A stretch of 64,000 nucleotides of DNA. It comes from Rotaria macrura. Taxonomy: Eukaryota; Rotifera; Eurotatoria; Philodinida; Philodinidae. Under the pieces are notes generated by a model that was given only the letters and a program-made list of their open reading frames with translations, ran no database searches and was not told the DNA's origin. This document shows positions 1 to 13,688 of the stretch, piece by piece (the first letter of the stretch is position 1; every line of letters starts with the position of its first letter). Made by a program: the position numbers and the translations under genes. Where the stretch lies: positions 16,288-80,287 of the forward strand of contig OENT01000743.1 of the NCBI GenBank assembly GCA_900239685.1, in the 5' to 3' direction.

Positions 1-3000
1 AAATAAATCTAAGCCATTCATAATTTGTTGATAAAAATAAATAATAATTTGTTGTAGACGATATTTATTTTCTTTTAATTTTTCTTCCGTTAGATTTTTA
101 TCATAAATCAATTGACTTTGTTTACATAGATGATACGTGAAATTATCTGTTTCTTTTCGTAATCCAATTCGTTTTTGACAATAAATTGTTGCATTCATAA
201 ATGATGTTTTTAACATTGGTATTTGTTCTTTCGATGAACATGAATTTAATAACGATGGAATTAATAGATCAATTTCATCATAATCAATTAAACGGTTTGT
301 ATTTTCATTTGAATTTAAATAATGTATTATTTTTTGTTTTAATTTATTGATTGTATCACAATCAAGAATATTTAAATGAAAATGAAATAGATTTTCATAG
401 TTTATTTTTAGTTCATATGAACAATGTGGAATATTATTTAATAATAAGGTTGATGATGATATTGAACGTGATGAACGATTTAATAGATCATCGCATGGAG
501 ATGAATCGATTAAATCAATTAATATACGTAGAAAATCATCGAATAGATGTAATTTACTAATTAATTCATTTTTGGATTGATGAAAAAGTTTAGAAAATAA
601 TTTTAAAAATAATATTTGACGTGTTAAAGGAAAGAATTTAAAATTTTGTGAATCATAACGAAATAAATAAACATAAGATTCGAATAAATCATTCGAATTC
701 GTTTCAATCATTGTATCAATGAATACTTGTGAGAACGGTTTCATATTAAGTAAATCATAGAATAATTCCATTGATTGACGATAGTTCATCGAAGAAAATC
801 TTTAAAGAAAAAAAAAGAATGTGTATTAAAAGATTTGAAAAACAAAAACGTAGGTGAAGTTATCACAAGATTTGAGTATTTTTGTCTGAGATTCGCTTAG
901 GAACTTGTTCCAAATGTCCTATTCTTGTTCCAAGTGTAACTCGACAAGCTCTATCTGGCGATATGTTTGGATTTTTCATAGCTCAAACGGTGTTCGTAAA
1001 AAGTCGAAAAAACTGTCAATTTCCGTTGGAATTCTGTCCTTAGATTCGAGTTTTTCCGTCTGAGATTCGCTTAGGAACTTGTTCCAAGGGTCCTATTTTT
1101 GTTCCAAGTAGAACTCGACGAGCTCTATCTAACCATGTGCTCAGATCTGCTAAAATCCGGATTTTAAATTTTGGGGTTTTGCAGTGCCATCTATCGACCA
1201 AAAATTTAAAATTCGGATTTTGGCAGATCTGAGCACATGGTGAGATAGAGCTCATTGAGTTCTACTTGGAAAAAAAATCGGACCCCTGGAACAAGTTCCT
1301 AAGCGAATCTCAGAAGAAAAAACTCGAATCTCGTGATAACTTCACCTACGTAAAACAAAAACGTTCTCACTTTTGATCGTTGTGAAATAGAAGTTTTTTC
1401 AATTGATTCTCTTCGATAGATATTGTCGTTAAATATGATAAACTCATTTGTAATTGTTCCATAATTGGTGGTGTACAACGTTTTTCTTGATAGTATGGAC
1501 ATAGAAGAAGTGGTGCTCGTGCTAATGTATTATCATGTGATGATATCGATGAGATTTGTTCATAAACTTGATAATAAGGAGCTGTGGATGCTGATGTATC
1601 TGTTGACCAGAATTGTTTTTCAGTTCGAATAATATCCGTTTCGGTCGATAGAGAATTTCCTTTCGATTTCGATTTTCCAAAATATTTATAAAATACATAA
1701 AAACAAAGACTTAATATGGCCATTGTTAATAGACAACTAGCAAATATAAGTGAGATTATTGTTAGAATGGAATATTTTCTAGATGATGTTCGACTGTAAG
1801 ATAAATAACCAATTAAATATTCACGATAGCCAATCCGAAAACGAATGGGACCAATAGTAGGATTGAGTAATGTACAATCATCTATGATAGAAAGAAATAA
1901 TACAAGAGAAATATTGATAAGCCTAATGAAAAAAAAATCATATTTCTCATCCGTTTTTTAATTATTTACTGAACAACAAATTAATTAAGTCAAAATGTTA
2001 AGTTGATATGTGTATCGATGTAAATCGTATATTCACGCATTATTTTAGAAAACATTGATCCGTCTCAGCATAGAACATTCAAAACATCTTTTTCCACATT
2101 CCTTACTCTAGAATTTCATATGTCCAACAACGAGATTATGGTCTCTGTGAAGGCGAGCTTCAGATCCGACTTGCATTTAATTTCAATGAAGAATTTCATT
2201 TATCAATAGCTAAAATCATGATCATTCATTAGTCGAGATGTGCACAGAGGTTACCAGATATTGACAAAAAACATCATGAATCTAAGACTCGTAACTCATC
2301 ATCTCTGTGAAATCAGAAACTATAAATAATTAATAACGAACCTTGTTGTAGTTGATTATTAAGAATAATAGCTGTATTTGTAATAAGTTTCGTTGGCGGT
2401 TCACATGTCATACCTTTCGATGTGAAATTTTTAAGTTTACATTCGGAACATCCAATAAATAATTGAATATCAGAGATTGATGCAGCTTCGGTTAAATTTT
2501 GAACATGTAATTTTAATTCTTCACCTGTATAAGGTAATGTTGGTGGAATAGATGACATATTAAATAAAATATCAGGAATGTAATGAAATTGAATTATATT
2601 TTTAAATGAAATAATTGAATTATCGAAATAAATTGAAAAATTAACATCTAATGGTGGCGATGGAAATTCATTTGACGATGGTGGAATACCAAGTGTACGG
2701 AAATTGAATGATGAATTCTTTCCATCGTCTCTTGATAGTATATCATTGATATTAATCTAAATTAGAATCAGAATTTTATTCAAATAAATAAATAAAATCA
2801 TGACAAACTTTTAATTTTTCATTCCATCCTTTATGAGAAAATTCTGCAGTGATTGTTTGTGCCGAATTAAAATACTTTCCTCGAACAGTTATTAAACGTC
2901 CACCACTAGAACAAAAAGTATATAATAAACATAAGCATACGTCTAGAATTACGCTTACAACGTCATTTTTATTTGTTCACTTTAATACTATTGTTCTTTA

Positions 3001-6000
3001 AAAATGCGCTATGAAAACCAGAGATCAACATTATGAGGATAGGATTACGTAGACATTTAGAGTATAATACTAAGACATCGACGCGTCTATTCTATCTCAA
3101 ATTTCACATGTGAGAAATGCAACATTCAAGTGTTTCTTTCTATAAGTCTTAACCTGTTTTTTTTCAAATCATGAAAGATAAATAACTCTGTTTTCTGACG
3201 CATACATCGTATTATTGATTTTCTAATGAATGATTGTGACATTGATGAAACATATTTTAAACTAGTCGAAGGGGAAATCGATTAAGTAAAAATAAAATTG
3301 GAGAGAAGATACTTTGAAATCAAAAGATTTGTTTGTTTTTTTTTCTACCTTGCAAAACTAATCGTCGGATCAATATCTTCAATAACTGGATTAGGTGTTA
3401 CGATTAAATTTTCTCGAGTATTTATAATTTGACTGTCGATTTCGACAGTAATATTATAAGTTTTTGGTAACATCGAAGGTAAACGACATGATAACGTATT
3501 AAATAATGTTTGTTTAATTTGTATGCATTGATAATTATCAATAAAAATTTTTTGTTCATTACCAATGAATAAATTTTGTCCATAGATATGAAGAATTTGT
3601 CCACCGATTTCATAAACCATCGTTGGACTTATCGAAATAATTGACGATTGACAATATTCAATTTCATCTTTCGATAATATATATATTGAATTTGAAAAAC
3701 GTATGCTTATTTGTCCTTTTCGTATTGAATTCGATACTTGTGATTGACATCGAATTGTATTCGTTGAATTAACGACTAAACATGGTATATCAACGAGTAA
3801 TATTTCCATAATATCTTCATTAATATATTCATTTAAACGAATATTTATGATTGTATTACCATTCAATGGTATTAATTTCGGTGAAAAATCTTCTATACGT
3901 ATTGATGTACATTGTTCATTCGTAGAACATTTATCGATTGATTTTGTCAAACATCGACCTTGACACCATGAGCATTTCGAACGTAAATTACATTTATTAC
4001 ATGTATCATATAAATTACAATTATAAACGAACATCTTTATTGGATTACCAATTAAAATATTATTTTGATAAATAGTTAAATAAATAATTTGTTCATTTTC
4101 ATGTTTCAATTCGGGAATGTTCGATAAATGACATATACTATTCGAATCAACAAAACCATAGAGTGTTTCATTTAAACGACATTCAATTCGATAATCATAT
4201 TGAATTGAATCAAATTTTAATGGTATTTCAACGGATCGATTCGATTCAAGATATATGTTCGAAGTATTTAATAAATTAAACGATGAACATTGTAACGATG
4301 ATTCAGTACATACGGATGAACAACGTTGTGAACACCATTGACATCCGATTTCAGTTCGACACGATACACATGAAGAATACGATGAACAATTGTAGAATGT
4401 AAATTCTGGTACAGTAGCTATACTAATATTTGATGGCCATTTGACAACCGATAGACGAACTATCGAATGAGAACCTAGAATAGATATTTTTCTCTATTAA
4501 TTACATTCGAATTCAAGTAACTAAAATTCATTATGATCTTTAATCAATACACGTCTTAGTAATTGAATGACAGTCTTCTTCGTATGTGTTTTGAACAAAA
4601 ATATACGAAAAATTTCTTTGACTATTCAAAAATCATATTGCATCATTCATTCTATTATTTCTACGGCAATGATCGATTTATCATTGAAAATTGGAATTCT
4701 TATTTGTCAACTGCTGGTGTAATCTTCTCATTGATTATATATGAAATCAAAGGACTTGTGATTGTTAAAGTTGTTCCCGGAAGAGTATTCGCTCGTTTAA
4801 TCTCTTTCTCTTGCTGACAATCACATGTCTACACTTAATACAAAAACGTCAGATACGATTCATTGTTCACTTATAATGAATATTACGTAATTCAATTCTA
4901 TTGAAGTTCATTTATCCATGAAATAGTAGAATCTCGTATACCATTGCTATTCAACTATGTTGATGAATAATTTAGTTTCAAATTACGTACAGATTTTTCT
5001 GAAACTCAAACGTCAACTTTACAATTACGGACGCTTTGACTTAGTATGAAATGAAGGGTCAATCGGAAAGAGACCAATTGAAAATTAGTGAAAGAAGTTT
5101 AAGAGACGAACGAGAAGATTACCTCATAGGGACACACTTCCGATTTATTACTGCCAATTCTTTGTCACTCCTATTATACGTTAAATATTTCCTTTGTGAA
5201 GTGATGAACAATCAATAGAATCACGATCGAATTGAAGAGTTATTACGTCATGATGTAACCCTATGAACGAAATAACATTATGACTAACTATAAGCTCACA
5301 TGTTAAATTCAAACAATTTGAATAGAAAAAGAAAATATCTAAAGGAGCATAGTTCTCTGATGTTAAGTATGTTTTTATCTCCTGCAGTTCAATTGAGAAG
5401 AAAAGCGAAAGAGACATTCTTAATGTCTATCAACAAGAAAATAATCTTCATAGAAAAATCGATAAGAGTCCGATGAAAGAGAAACTGAATCAAATTTCCA
5501 AACGATCGGAAACAAGAAAAGATCCTATCGATAACACTTAAATACATTCTACAATTTAAGAATAGAATCTTTAATTAAATATCTTATCATCAAGATAAAT
5601 AAAAAATTTGACTCATTGACATTTTTCTTTCTACTTCTCGTTCTTAATCGATATAATCTCTTACCTCGATGAACATGAACATGTTTTGATGGCGTGGGAC
5701 ACGAAAGACGATTATGATCTAATTTAATTGCTTGTGTATTTGCCGATATTGTCTTATCCATAAATATACATTTATAGATTTCATTATGTTCTAATTGTGG
5801 TAATTTCGTCAATGTTAGATTAATCTTTAGAAAATACAAATGAGAATTTAATTACAAAAAGAAGAGACAAAAAACAATATTTTCTCGTTTAATGACGAAC
5901 CCATTGACTATTGTCAATCGATGCTTTCAATGGTTGAACATTGACAATATGTGTACATTGATTACTTTCTTGTTGCCATAAATTCAAAGGACAATTATTA

Positions 6001-8176
6001 GCCAAAGTACATCTATCAATCAGAATGAAATTTGAAAAGTAAAAACAATATATTTATATATATAGTTTCAAAGAAGGGACACGTGCACGAATAAAACATG
6101 AACGGGTCATTCAGCAATTAGTAAAAAAATGAAAAGAAAAGGTCACCCGCTGGCATTGGACGATACTTTATAATAGACAATGTGTGTCACTATGGGTTCA
6201 TTTTAATTGCCAAGGGGGAAACACATTTGATGTGTCAATATTCATCGATAAAACGATCTATCTTGTCAAGATTACTTCGTTAAATTGACATGAGAAGTTT
6301 CTTATTTTTGTTTATGTGTGCATGTATGTCAATCTCAATGATCATCTTACCGTTGATTCAATGTACACCAACCACATAAAGGATTATTTGATGAAGATAA
6401 ACATTCATCACATGACAAACGTGATGTACAATCATCCGAAAATGATATACGATAGATCTAAATGAACAGTTTTTGTTTGATTCATTTATTAGAAGAAATA
6501 AATATTTCATTCACAAACCTTCGATTCGGAAGCTAAAAATAAAGCTTCATTTTTACTATCGAATATTACATTTGAATGTATGACCGATCGTGTTGATAGA
6601 TGATAGGAATAAAACCAATTTATATTGTCTTCAAAATCGAATAGACCCTTAAAACAACAACAATGATATATATATTTTATCATCTCAAGTATATGTTTGT
6701 TCGATTCGTTATCATCAAACAGCAATATAAGTAGAAACAAAAAAAGAAAAGCCAGATGTATATTCAATACGTGACAATCATTGTTTGATCATCATGAGCA
6801 AAAAAAGTACCATGTCATGTGACCTTTTATTGATCGGTATACTTTAGGTGAAATGAAAAGAATAAATGTCTTAAGGGGCACTTTCTTCACTTTATTTGAT
6901 TGATGAAATACTTACTAACTTAAAAGTACCATTTGTTAAACCTTGAAAAATAAGATTCGATGAACCGAACGAATATATCTGTAAGGCACTTGAAGTTTCG
7001 ATTAAATTTTCATAGAACATATGCCCGATAGCTGGTGTTGTACCACCAATTGGATATGGTAAACGATCATTGACAAGCCAAGGACAAAGATTATCATCAT
7101 GAATAGGTATTGACCAATTCTAGAAAGAACAATAACCAATGGCGCATTCTCGAATAGAACTCTATATTTACCTCATCTTTTCTACATGGTTCATTTGTTT
7201 TAATAAATGCTAAACCTCTTCTACCGATACCCATCGTATAACATGTTCGATAATTATCTTCGAAAATTTTATCAATATCATTTTCAATATTCCATAAGCA
7301 AACATTTGTTCCACCGGTACCATCCTTTCTTGTAAAATGTCCAATTAATATTCGTTGATTTCGATCATTGAAATAGATTTCAGCTGTTTTTATAATCCAT
7401 TCAGCATTACCACATATCAATGGTATTTCAATATATGTACGCATAATTGTTTGCGAACTATCACGACAAAAACGAACTATTTTCGTGAGAATATATTTTT
7501 GTTCAATATCATTGGGTTGATTCGTAATAAAATAAATATAATTCGTTGTATAAAATGAATAAATATATTGAACAATAAATCTTGTTTTATGTCTTGACAT
7601 GAAACTTAATGATAAATCACCTCGTGATATTCTTTCATCATCATTCGTTGATAAGATTTCCATAAAACGTGATACATTCAATGATCGTCCCGATATACTC
7701 GGTATTTGCCAACGAGATGTACCTTCATTCGTATTTGTAACACCGAAATAGATAAGATTTTTATCGGGTATTATTAATCCAATTGTACTATTTATTAGAT
7801 CATTAGCAACAATAGGTAATGATGAATTTGTAATTAAATTTAAATCTTGATCAACAATTTGACAAATACCATGTGAATATGTTCCACATAGAAGTATAGT
7901 ATCATTATGAATTGATAAGAGAATTTTTATATGATTACTTTTTTCACATTGATTACATGATAGATTTTCGATAGACGGATAAAGATTTAACGATGTTAAA
8001 CTTTTATTTAACGTTAATGATGATAAACGATGTAGAAAATTTTCTGTTCCAATATACAAATGATTGTTAATAAGAAGAAGTTTTTCTATTGGATTAGTTA
8101 AATCATATTCAATTATATCAATTGAATAACTTTGCAGATTTAATATTAAACAACTAATTAATAAAATTGATAACAT
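1..8176 (-). CDS. Plexin receptor, 3' end cut by window edge
   Basis: Single-pass semaphorin receptor. Eleven exons join in frame: 8176-7172, 7119-6916, 6647-6519, 6457-6351, 6012-5901, 5824-5665, 4474-3349, 2905-2809, 2756-2342, 1881-1371 and 799-1, about 1,555 residues to the edge. It starts with a hydrophobic signal peptide at the 8176 ATG. A Sema domain follows (about residues 20-435), then three Cys-rich PSI modules (CDECLSSSNNPLCGWC; YNCSSYSSCVSCRTEIGCQWC without its last residues; YNCNLYDTCNKCNLRSKCSWC likewise), with IPT/TIG domains after PSI3 (one begins around GGRLITVRGKYF). One membrane segment lies near residues 1156-1187. The cytoplasmic part (RQSMELFYDLLNMKPFSQVF onward) matches the start of the plexin RasGAP-like region and its Rho-binding insert (NILDCDTINQLKQKI). 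The rest of the GAP domain lies beyond base 1. Exon phases agree at every junction. Introns are mostly 50-250 bp, but 5664-4475 is 1,190 bp and 1370-800 holds a foldback repeat. The family call is firm; the class (A or B) is not assigned. Confidence 0.93.
842..1360. repeat. Foldback (inverted-repeat) element in a plexin intron
   Basis: Bases about 1041-1333 form a near-perfect palindrome centred near 1187. The left arm reads away from TTAGATTCGAG, and the right arm is its reverse complement ending in CTCGAATCTCG. Both contain GGAACTTGTTCC-type and GAGATTCGCTTAGGAAC blocks. A second, partial copy of the left arm lies at 842-965, and its first part (ACGTAGGTGAAGTTATCAC) is matched in reverse at 1335-1357. 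No ORF of transposase type is present, so this resembles a non-autonomous foldback or MITE insertion. It ends about 10 bp from the 5' splice site of the upstream exon (exon end 1371). Confidence 0.8.
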
Positions 8177-11100
8177 ACTGAAAATTTAAGAAAAAAAAGA
8201 GAAAAGAAAAACCATTGTTCTTTCTTCAGGATTTATTGTAAAATAATATGAGATATAGAATCTAAGCTGTTTTTTCTTTTCATTATTCAATACAATGAAT
8301 GACAAAGAGGATTACTGTTTGCTGTCTATGTTTATTCATAGACGTTATACACATATCGAATGACTTCTTCTGTTTCGTCGTTCATTCTATGCACATCCGG
8401 CATCGGAACTAATCTATCACTTTTTCTTTTTGTTTTGCTTTTACTTACCTGACTCTCATTTTCACGTTCACGCATATGTGCATATATAGACTTGTCAATT
8501 TTTGAAATGAGTAAACCAAGAGGGAGAGAAAGAAGAAGAAGAAGAAATGAAGCTGTAGTTGTATATGTGCATGCATATAAAGAAAATAATTTTCTTGTTG
8601 TCGTCCACTACATTTTCTTTTTCTTCGCTCGCACTCTCTGTCGGTCATCGTAGAACGAAAGAAGAAGGAGAAAAACCAGAAGGAAAAAAAAAACAACAGG
8701 AGGCAATTAGAACAGATGGCCAGGTGATTCATTTGAGCAGAAAATTAAGCTTAACATCACCATAATACTAATGATTTCAATGTTTGATTGATTCTGTGAT
8801 GATTATACTGATAGGATGTCAAATTTCAAAACAGAAAATAGATTTAATTTATTTTTTCTCATACAAATAAACAATCGTTCAACTTGTTGGCTATGATTTG
8901 ATAACGATTGACGTTGAACTCTTGTAAAATAACTTCTCACTAAGAGCAGATGTATATCAGTAAATAGTCGGATTTGCTATTGGACAGGTGACAAATAAGA
9001 ATTGGTCATTCGAGTAGCGATGGTACTGAAGTGTTACACACACTACTTGACAGCTTGGTATCGAACAGTACACCCATGATCATTCGAGCTATTGTAAGAT
9101 TTTAAACAAAACAAGAATTCATTCTTCCAGTAAGTTTATGATCGTTCTCAATGTGCATTTCTGTTTTTTTTTTTCGTTATCAATGCAACGGAAATCAGTG
9201 AACATAGACAAGAGAAGTGTTTGTTCATTAATTGAATAGATATGAATAATCAAATAAATGTAAATTAGTTTCTCAGTTAGGATCAAATTACAGCAAAAGA
9301 TTTCTCTCGAATTTTGATACTGTCATGATGTAACATGAATATTATTATTAGTTTTTCTTCTTTTCCATTACACTGATTATTCAACAATGATATCGAGTAT
9401 TTCTCTAATTCCGAAAGAAAGAAATTAAAATTTGTATATTTTTTTTCCATTTGTCTTCTTTTATGTTTCGATATTCATCATACATCGATGATACAAATCA
9501 TTTCTTGTCTTCTATTCAAATAATAAATTTCATAATCAATTGAATATGTTCGATGTTCAGTCTATGAAATATTCATTATTTTGTTTGCTCTTTTTCAATC
9601 GAACAACGGCCTCAATATTAGCTTGCCTTTGGACATACATATAAGTAAGAGAGGATAAAAAAACATCGTTGACCGGTAGACAGGAAAAGTGTGCTTATAA
9701 TCAATGTATACAATAAAAAGAAGAAAAAAAAACTATTTCTTTTTCTGCTGTTTTTTTTTGTTTCGATCAAAGAAAAAATGTACCAAAAGATTTGAGTCAT
9801 ATTTTAGCATGATCATATTGTTTTATATCAACAAATGATCAAAAGAAGAAAAGAAAAATATGATGAGTTGGTGTCAAATTTCATCTTAGAGACAAATTAT
9901 CTTATCCATTTTCTAATTATTTCAAATTACATAGATAATTTTTTTTATCCATGAGTAAATTGAATTATTTTGATATTTTTTCATTTTACTTTGTATATGT
10001 TATTGGAGAAGATGAGATTATCACAATTTATTTCTTCTTCGTTTTCTTTTTCCTTGGTGTAAAGCTCTTAAATAAACAAAATGCTTTTTAACAGGAAACA
10101 GTTTTCTCGTGCATAAACAATCTATCATATGTTTCTATTGCTCGAATACAAATCATCATTTTCTTCGTTTTATTTGTTTCTATCTATAACACATTGACTG
10201 ATGTTATGATTAACCGAAGGCTAATTTTCGATGTTAGTTGTTTTTTAAATTAAGGATCGAGTGTTTATATTATATTATATTGTTTTTTCTTCAAGAATAT
10301 GCTAGATGATCTTTACGAGTTCAAGTTGAATTACAATTGGTTCAATTATATGTTATGACACTTAGGAGATGCCATGATTATTTTACATACGACTAGTCTA
10401 TGAAACCGTAATAGGACAACTTCTTCTTTTTTTCTTTTTTGCTAGCATTTATATTGCATCGTGTTGTAAACGGTTGAACGAGTTAGGTAACACATGATAT
10501 ATAATACGAGAGAATATACCACAGGGGGGGGGGTCTTCGTTTATTCTATTCAAAGAGAAATTAGAATAGAATATTCAACTGATATCTCTCGTAGAAAAAT
10601 TTCATAACCGTCGAATGAATACATTGTTATTGATTCTCTCATAGATTTCTTTTCGATTAATCTATCAGTATTATAATGAAACAACGAATTTCTCGAGAAA
10701 TAATTAATACACGACTGATATATCTCAATGCATTGTGAATTAATTAAAATATGAGTACAAGTTTTCATAAATGTTAATTAAATTTTGGTCGAATTTTTTT
10801 TTTCATACACACCTATCAATGAAAGTAAAAAGAAATGACAATCGTTTATGTCAAGAGATAAAAATGCCATTTAAAATACTACGTGCATAATATCCTATCA
10901 ATTATAAATGAATAGATTTGGTTTCTATTCAAACAGAAAAGTAATGTATTGCATTATTTTGTATAATAAAGCGAGCGGATTCAATATTTTTTTATGAATA
11001 AATAAATTATAGAAGCTTATGCTCGTTGGACTAGATCGACAGTTATTAATAGTTATATAGTTTATATATTAGAATGAAATACCAGTGCTGCTCGGTGTTA

Positions 11101-11495
11101 TTTGACACCGATGAAAAGGAGATGAATGAATTTTATTTTTTATAATTCTATATGGAAATAAAAATGCCATGAAATATTTTAAGGAAATATTTTGTATACT
11201 ATCGTATTTCGATAATTTGGCACTTATAGCTAGTTGTTACCCTAAGGCGGCATCTATCGTCTGTTTAAATATAGAATAATCATTCATTTAATTAACTTAT
11301 TTTCTTTTTTGAATATGAGATTTAACGAAGAAAACAAATTTCGATATATCATTTTTCAATGAAGTCTGATGAAAGAATTCTGTTTGGTTGAGATAGAAAT
11401 CAAATTGAATTCTTGTTGGTAAGACCTCGATATACGACTTATTATTATTGACCAGGTAAATCGATCTTTCGTGCAGTGCGTACTGCGCGTTGATC
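8177..11495. other. Intergenic, no recognisable gene
   Basis: AT-rich sequence between the divergently transcribed plexin and BTB genes, so it probably holds both promoters. It contains purine-rich and poly-T tracts (8520-8560, 8650-8690, 9720-9760) and a run of about ten G at 10524-10533. The ORFs here are short and low in complexity, without splice-consistent extension. I see no RNA gene. Confidence 0.5.
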
Positions 11496-13688
11496 ATGCC
11501 AAAAGCTAATGGTTCATTATCATTTGGTTCGCCTCATCCGCCGATTCCACTTCCTGATCATCATAATCATCCAGTACAACGTCGTTCTTCTACAATACTA
11601 AATGAAGCGACAAGTCTTCCTCCGCCAGCCAATGCTGTATCCTCGAACATACATACTGAACATGATAATGACGATTGTCAAAATAAACAAATAATTAGTT
11701 TGCCATTCAATTGGCAGGTAAAAACGAGGACTGTTTTTGATTCTTTTCTTATCTTTGCCTCAGGCTAAAATCAAAGTCCAAAATCCATCAAGGTAATTTT
11801 CATCCACTATGATCTAAGTACATAATCTAGATAGTTAAAAAGAAAATCAATATTTAATTCAGTTTGAGAACATGATTGCTTGAAAATGTGTTTTTTTTCT
11901 TTCGTTGCTCGATTATGGCATCATGTGTTCTCTACACATCTGTAATTCTACTGTTGTATATTCTTATTTCTATAAGAAAACATCTAGATAAAACTATTAC
12001 GATCGGAATAGAATAACTTTACTTTGTTATCTTTCTAACGACTTCATCAGTCCTCGTATTTTTCAGAACCACTGAATTGAGTGTACTCAAATATAGGATA
12101 AGTAAAATGTTGACTTCTGTTGAGATTCATAACTGCATTTCGTGAATCCATCGTCAATACATGTCATATGTATATTTTTCGTATATCTATATTTAGGCTT
12201 CAAAATTTTCTCTCAACGATCGTATATCAGCATTATGCTTAAATGAATATATGGCTGATATACATTTTGAATTAAATGACAGTGATGAATTAATTCCTGC
12301 ACATAAATTTGTTTTAAGTGTTGGTTCTTGTGTATTTGAAGCTATGTTTCAACGAAATAACGAATCTTTATCATCCATTATTCATGTGCCTGATATGGAA
12401 ACTTATGCATTTCGTACATTATTAAGATTTTTATATGGTGATTACAATACTCCATCATTATCTATAACACATGATACTGTTATGTCAATATTGTATGGTG
12501 CAAAAAAATACTGTGTACTCGGACTCGAACGTCTTTGTGTAGATTTTCTAAAGAAAAATATATCTATTGAAAATGCATTGATATTATTAAGTCAAGCTCG
12601 TTTATTTGATGAAGCACAATTAGCAGCACAATGTTTAGAAGTTATCGATAAAAATGCTATGTATGCTTTACAAACACCTGAACTACTTGACATTGATTTA
12701 GACACATTAATGGCTATTTTAAAACGTGATACATTAGGTGTAAGAGAAATTAAATTGTGGCAAACGTGTATTGCATGGGCGAAAAATAAATTATCGAATA
12801 ATCAATCAATAACACCCGATATGATTCGACAGACATTAGGTGGAGCTTTAAAATTAATACGATTTCCTTTGATGAGTCAAGAAGAATTTGCACAAGGTCC
12901 AGCACAATCAGGAATTTTAACTGATAAAGAAATTATTTCAATATTTTTATATTTTAATTTACCATCGAAATCCTATAAATTATGTGATTTCGATGATGAA
13001 CCGCGTAGTACATTTAAAGAATACATTGTTAATCGATTTCGTGAAGGTGAAGTTGAACATCGATGGTCATATTCTGATGCATTCGATAGAATTAGATTTA
13101 AATGTGATAGACGTCTGTTAATAGCCGGCTATGGACTTTATGGAAGTATAAGAGAGCCTTTTGAATATAACGTTCATATACAAGTAAAGGAAAATTTACA
13201 CGCTTCTCTTTTCTTTTTTTTCTAGAAATTTTTTTCGCTTCTTTTTTTCTAAATATTAGTTACATCATCTCGATTCTGGTCGGATATTAGGTGAAAATGA
13301 AACAACATTTATGGCTGATGGATCATCATCTACATTTCGTGTGTCATTCAAAGAACCATTAGAAATTCAACAAGGAGAATATTATGTTGCAAGTGCTAAA
13401 CTTAAAGTATCTCATCGTGAATGATGTAGTGTGTAGAACAAGGAGTTGATTATTTGTTGTATCTTCTAGGGGCCAGACTCCTTCTATGGTATTAATGGTT
13501 TACGTCGAATAACACATGATTGTGGTCTTGATGGAAAAGTCACATTTCATTTTGCATATGGTAAAATTTTATATGATTGATTATCTTTGATTTTATCTTA
13601 TCATTATGATTTATTTTTAGCATCCGGAGAAAATAATGGATCAAATGTCGATGATGGACAAATACCTGAAATAATTTTTTGTCTATAA
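11496..13688 (+). CDS. BTB-BACK-PHR domain protein, BTBD3/BTBD6-like
   Basis: Probable Cullin-3 substrate adaptor of the BTBD1/2/3/6 group. Five exons: 11496-11717, 12197-13183, 13260-13406, 13470-13560 and 13621-13688, giving 504 residues with matching phases. The first 70 residues are Pro/His/Ser-rich. After the family hallmark NWQ.SKFSLNDR comes the BTB domain (about 88-190, MADIHFELNDSDELIPAHKF, VGSCVFEAMF). The BACK domain follows (about 195-310, AQCLEVIDKNA, LSQARLFDE, FAQGPAQSGIL). A PHR beta-sandwich ends the protein (RRLLIAGYGLYGS, MADGSSSTFRVSF, DDGQIPEIIF). The start is taken at the ATG of MPKANGSL; an upstream in-frame TTG is not needed. Length and domain order are normal for the family, and introns 2-4 are 53-76 bp. 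In animals these proteins act in neuronal differentiation and protein turnover; that role here is inference. Confidence 0.93.

Noticed and set aside
5181..5417. Minus ORF of 78 codons in the plexin region, first considered an exon before PSI2
   Set aside because: No acceptor gives the phase needed from the previous exon, whereas direct joining of 5824-5665 to 4474-3349 restores the canonical plexin sequence.
8445..8765. Overlapping ORFs on both strands upstream of plexin
   Set aside because: Poly-purine/poly-pyrimidine sequence gives Phe/Leu- and Lys/Glu-rich translations without any domain; probably promoter-region sequence.
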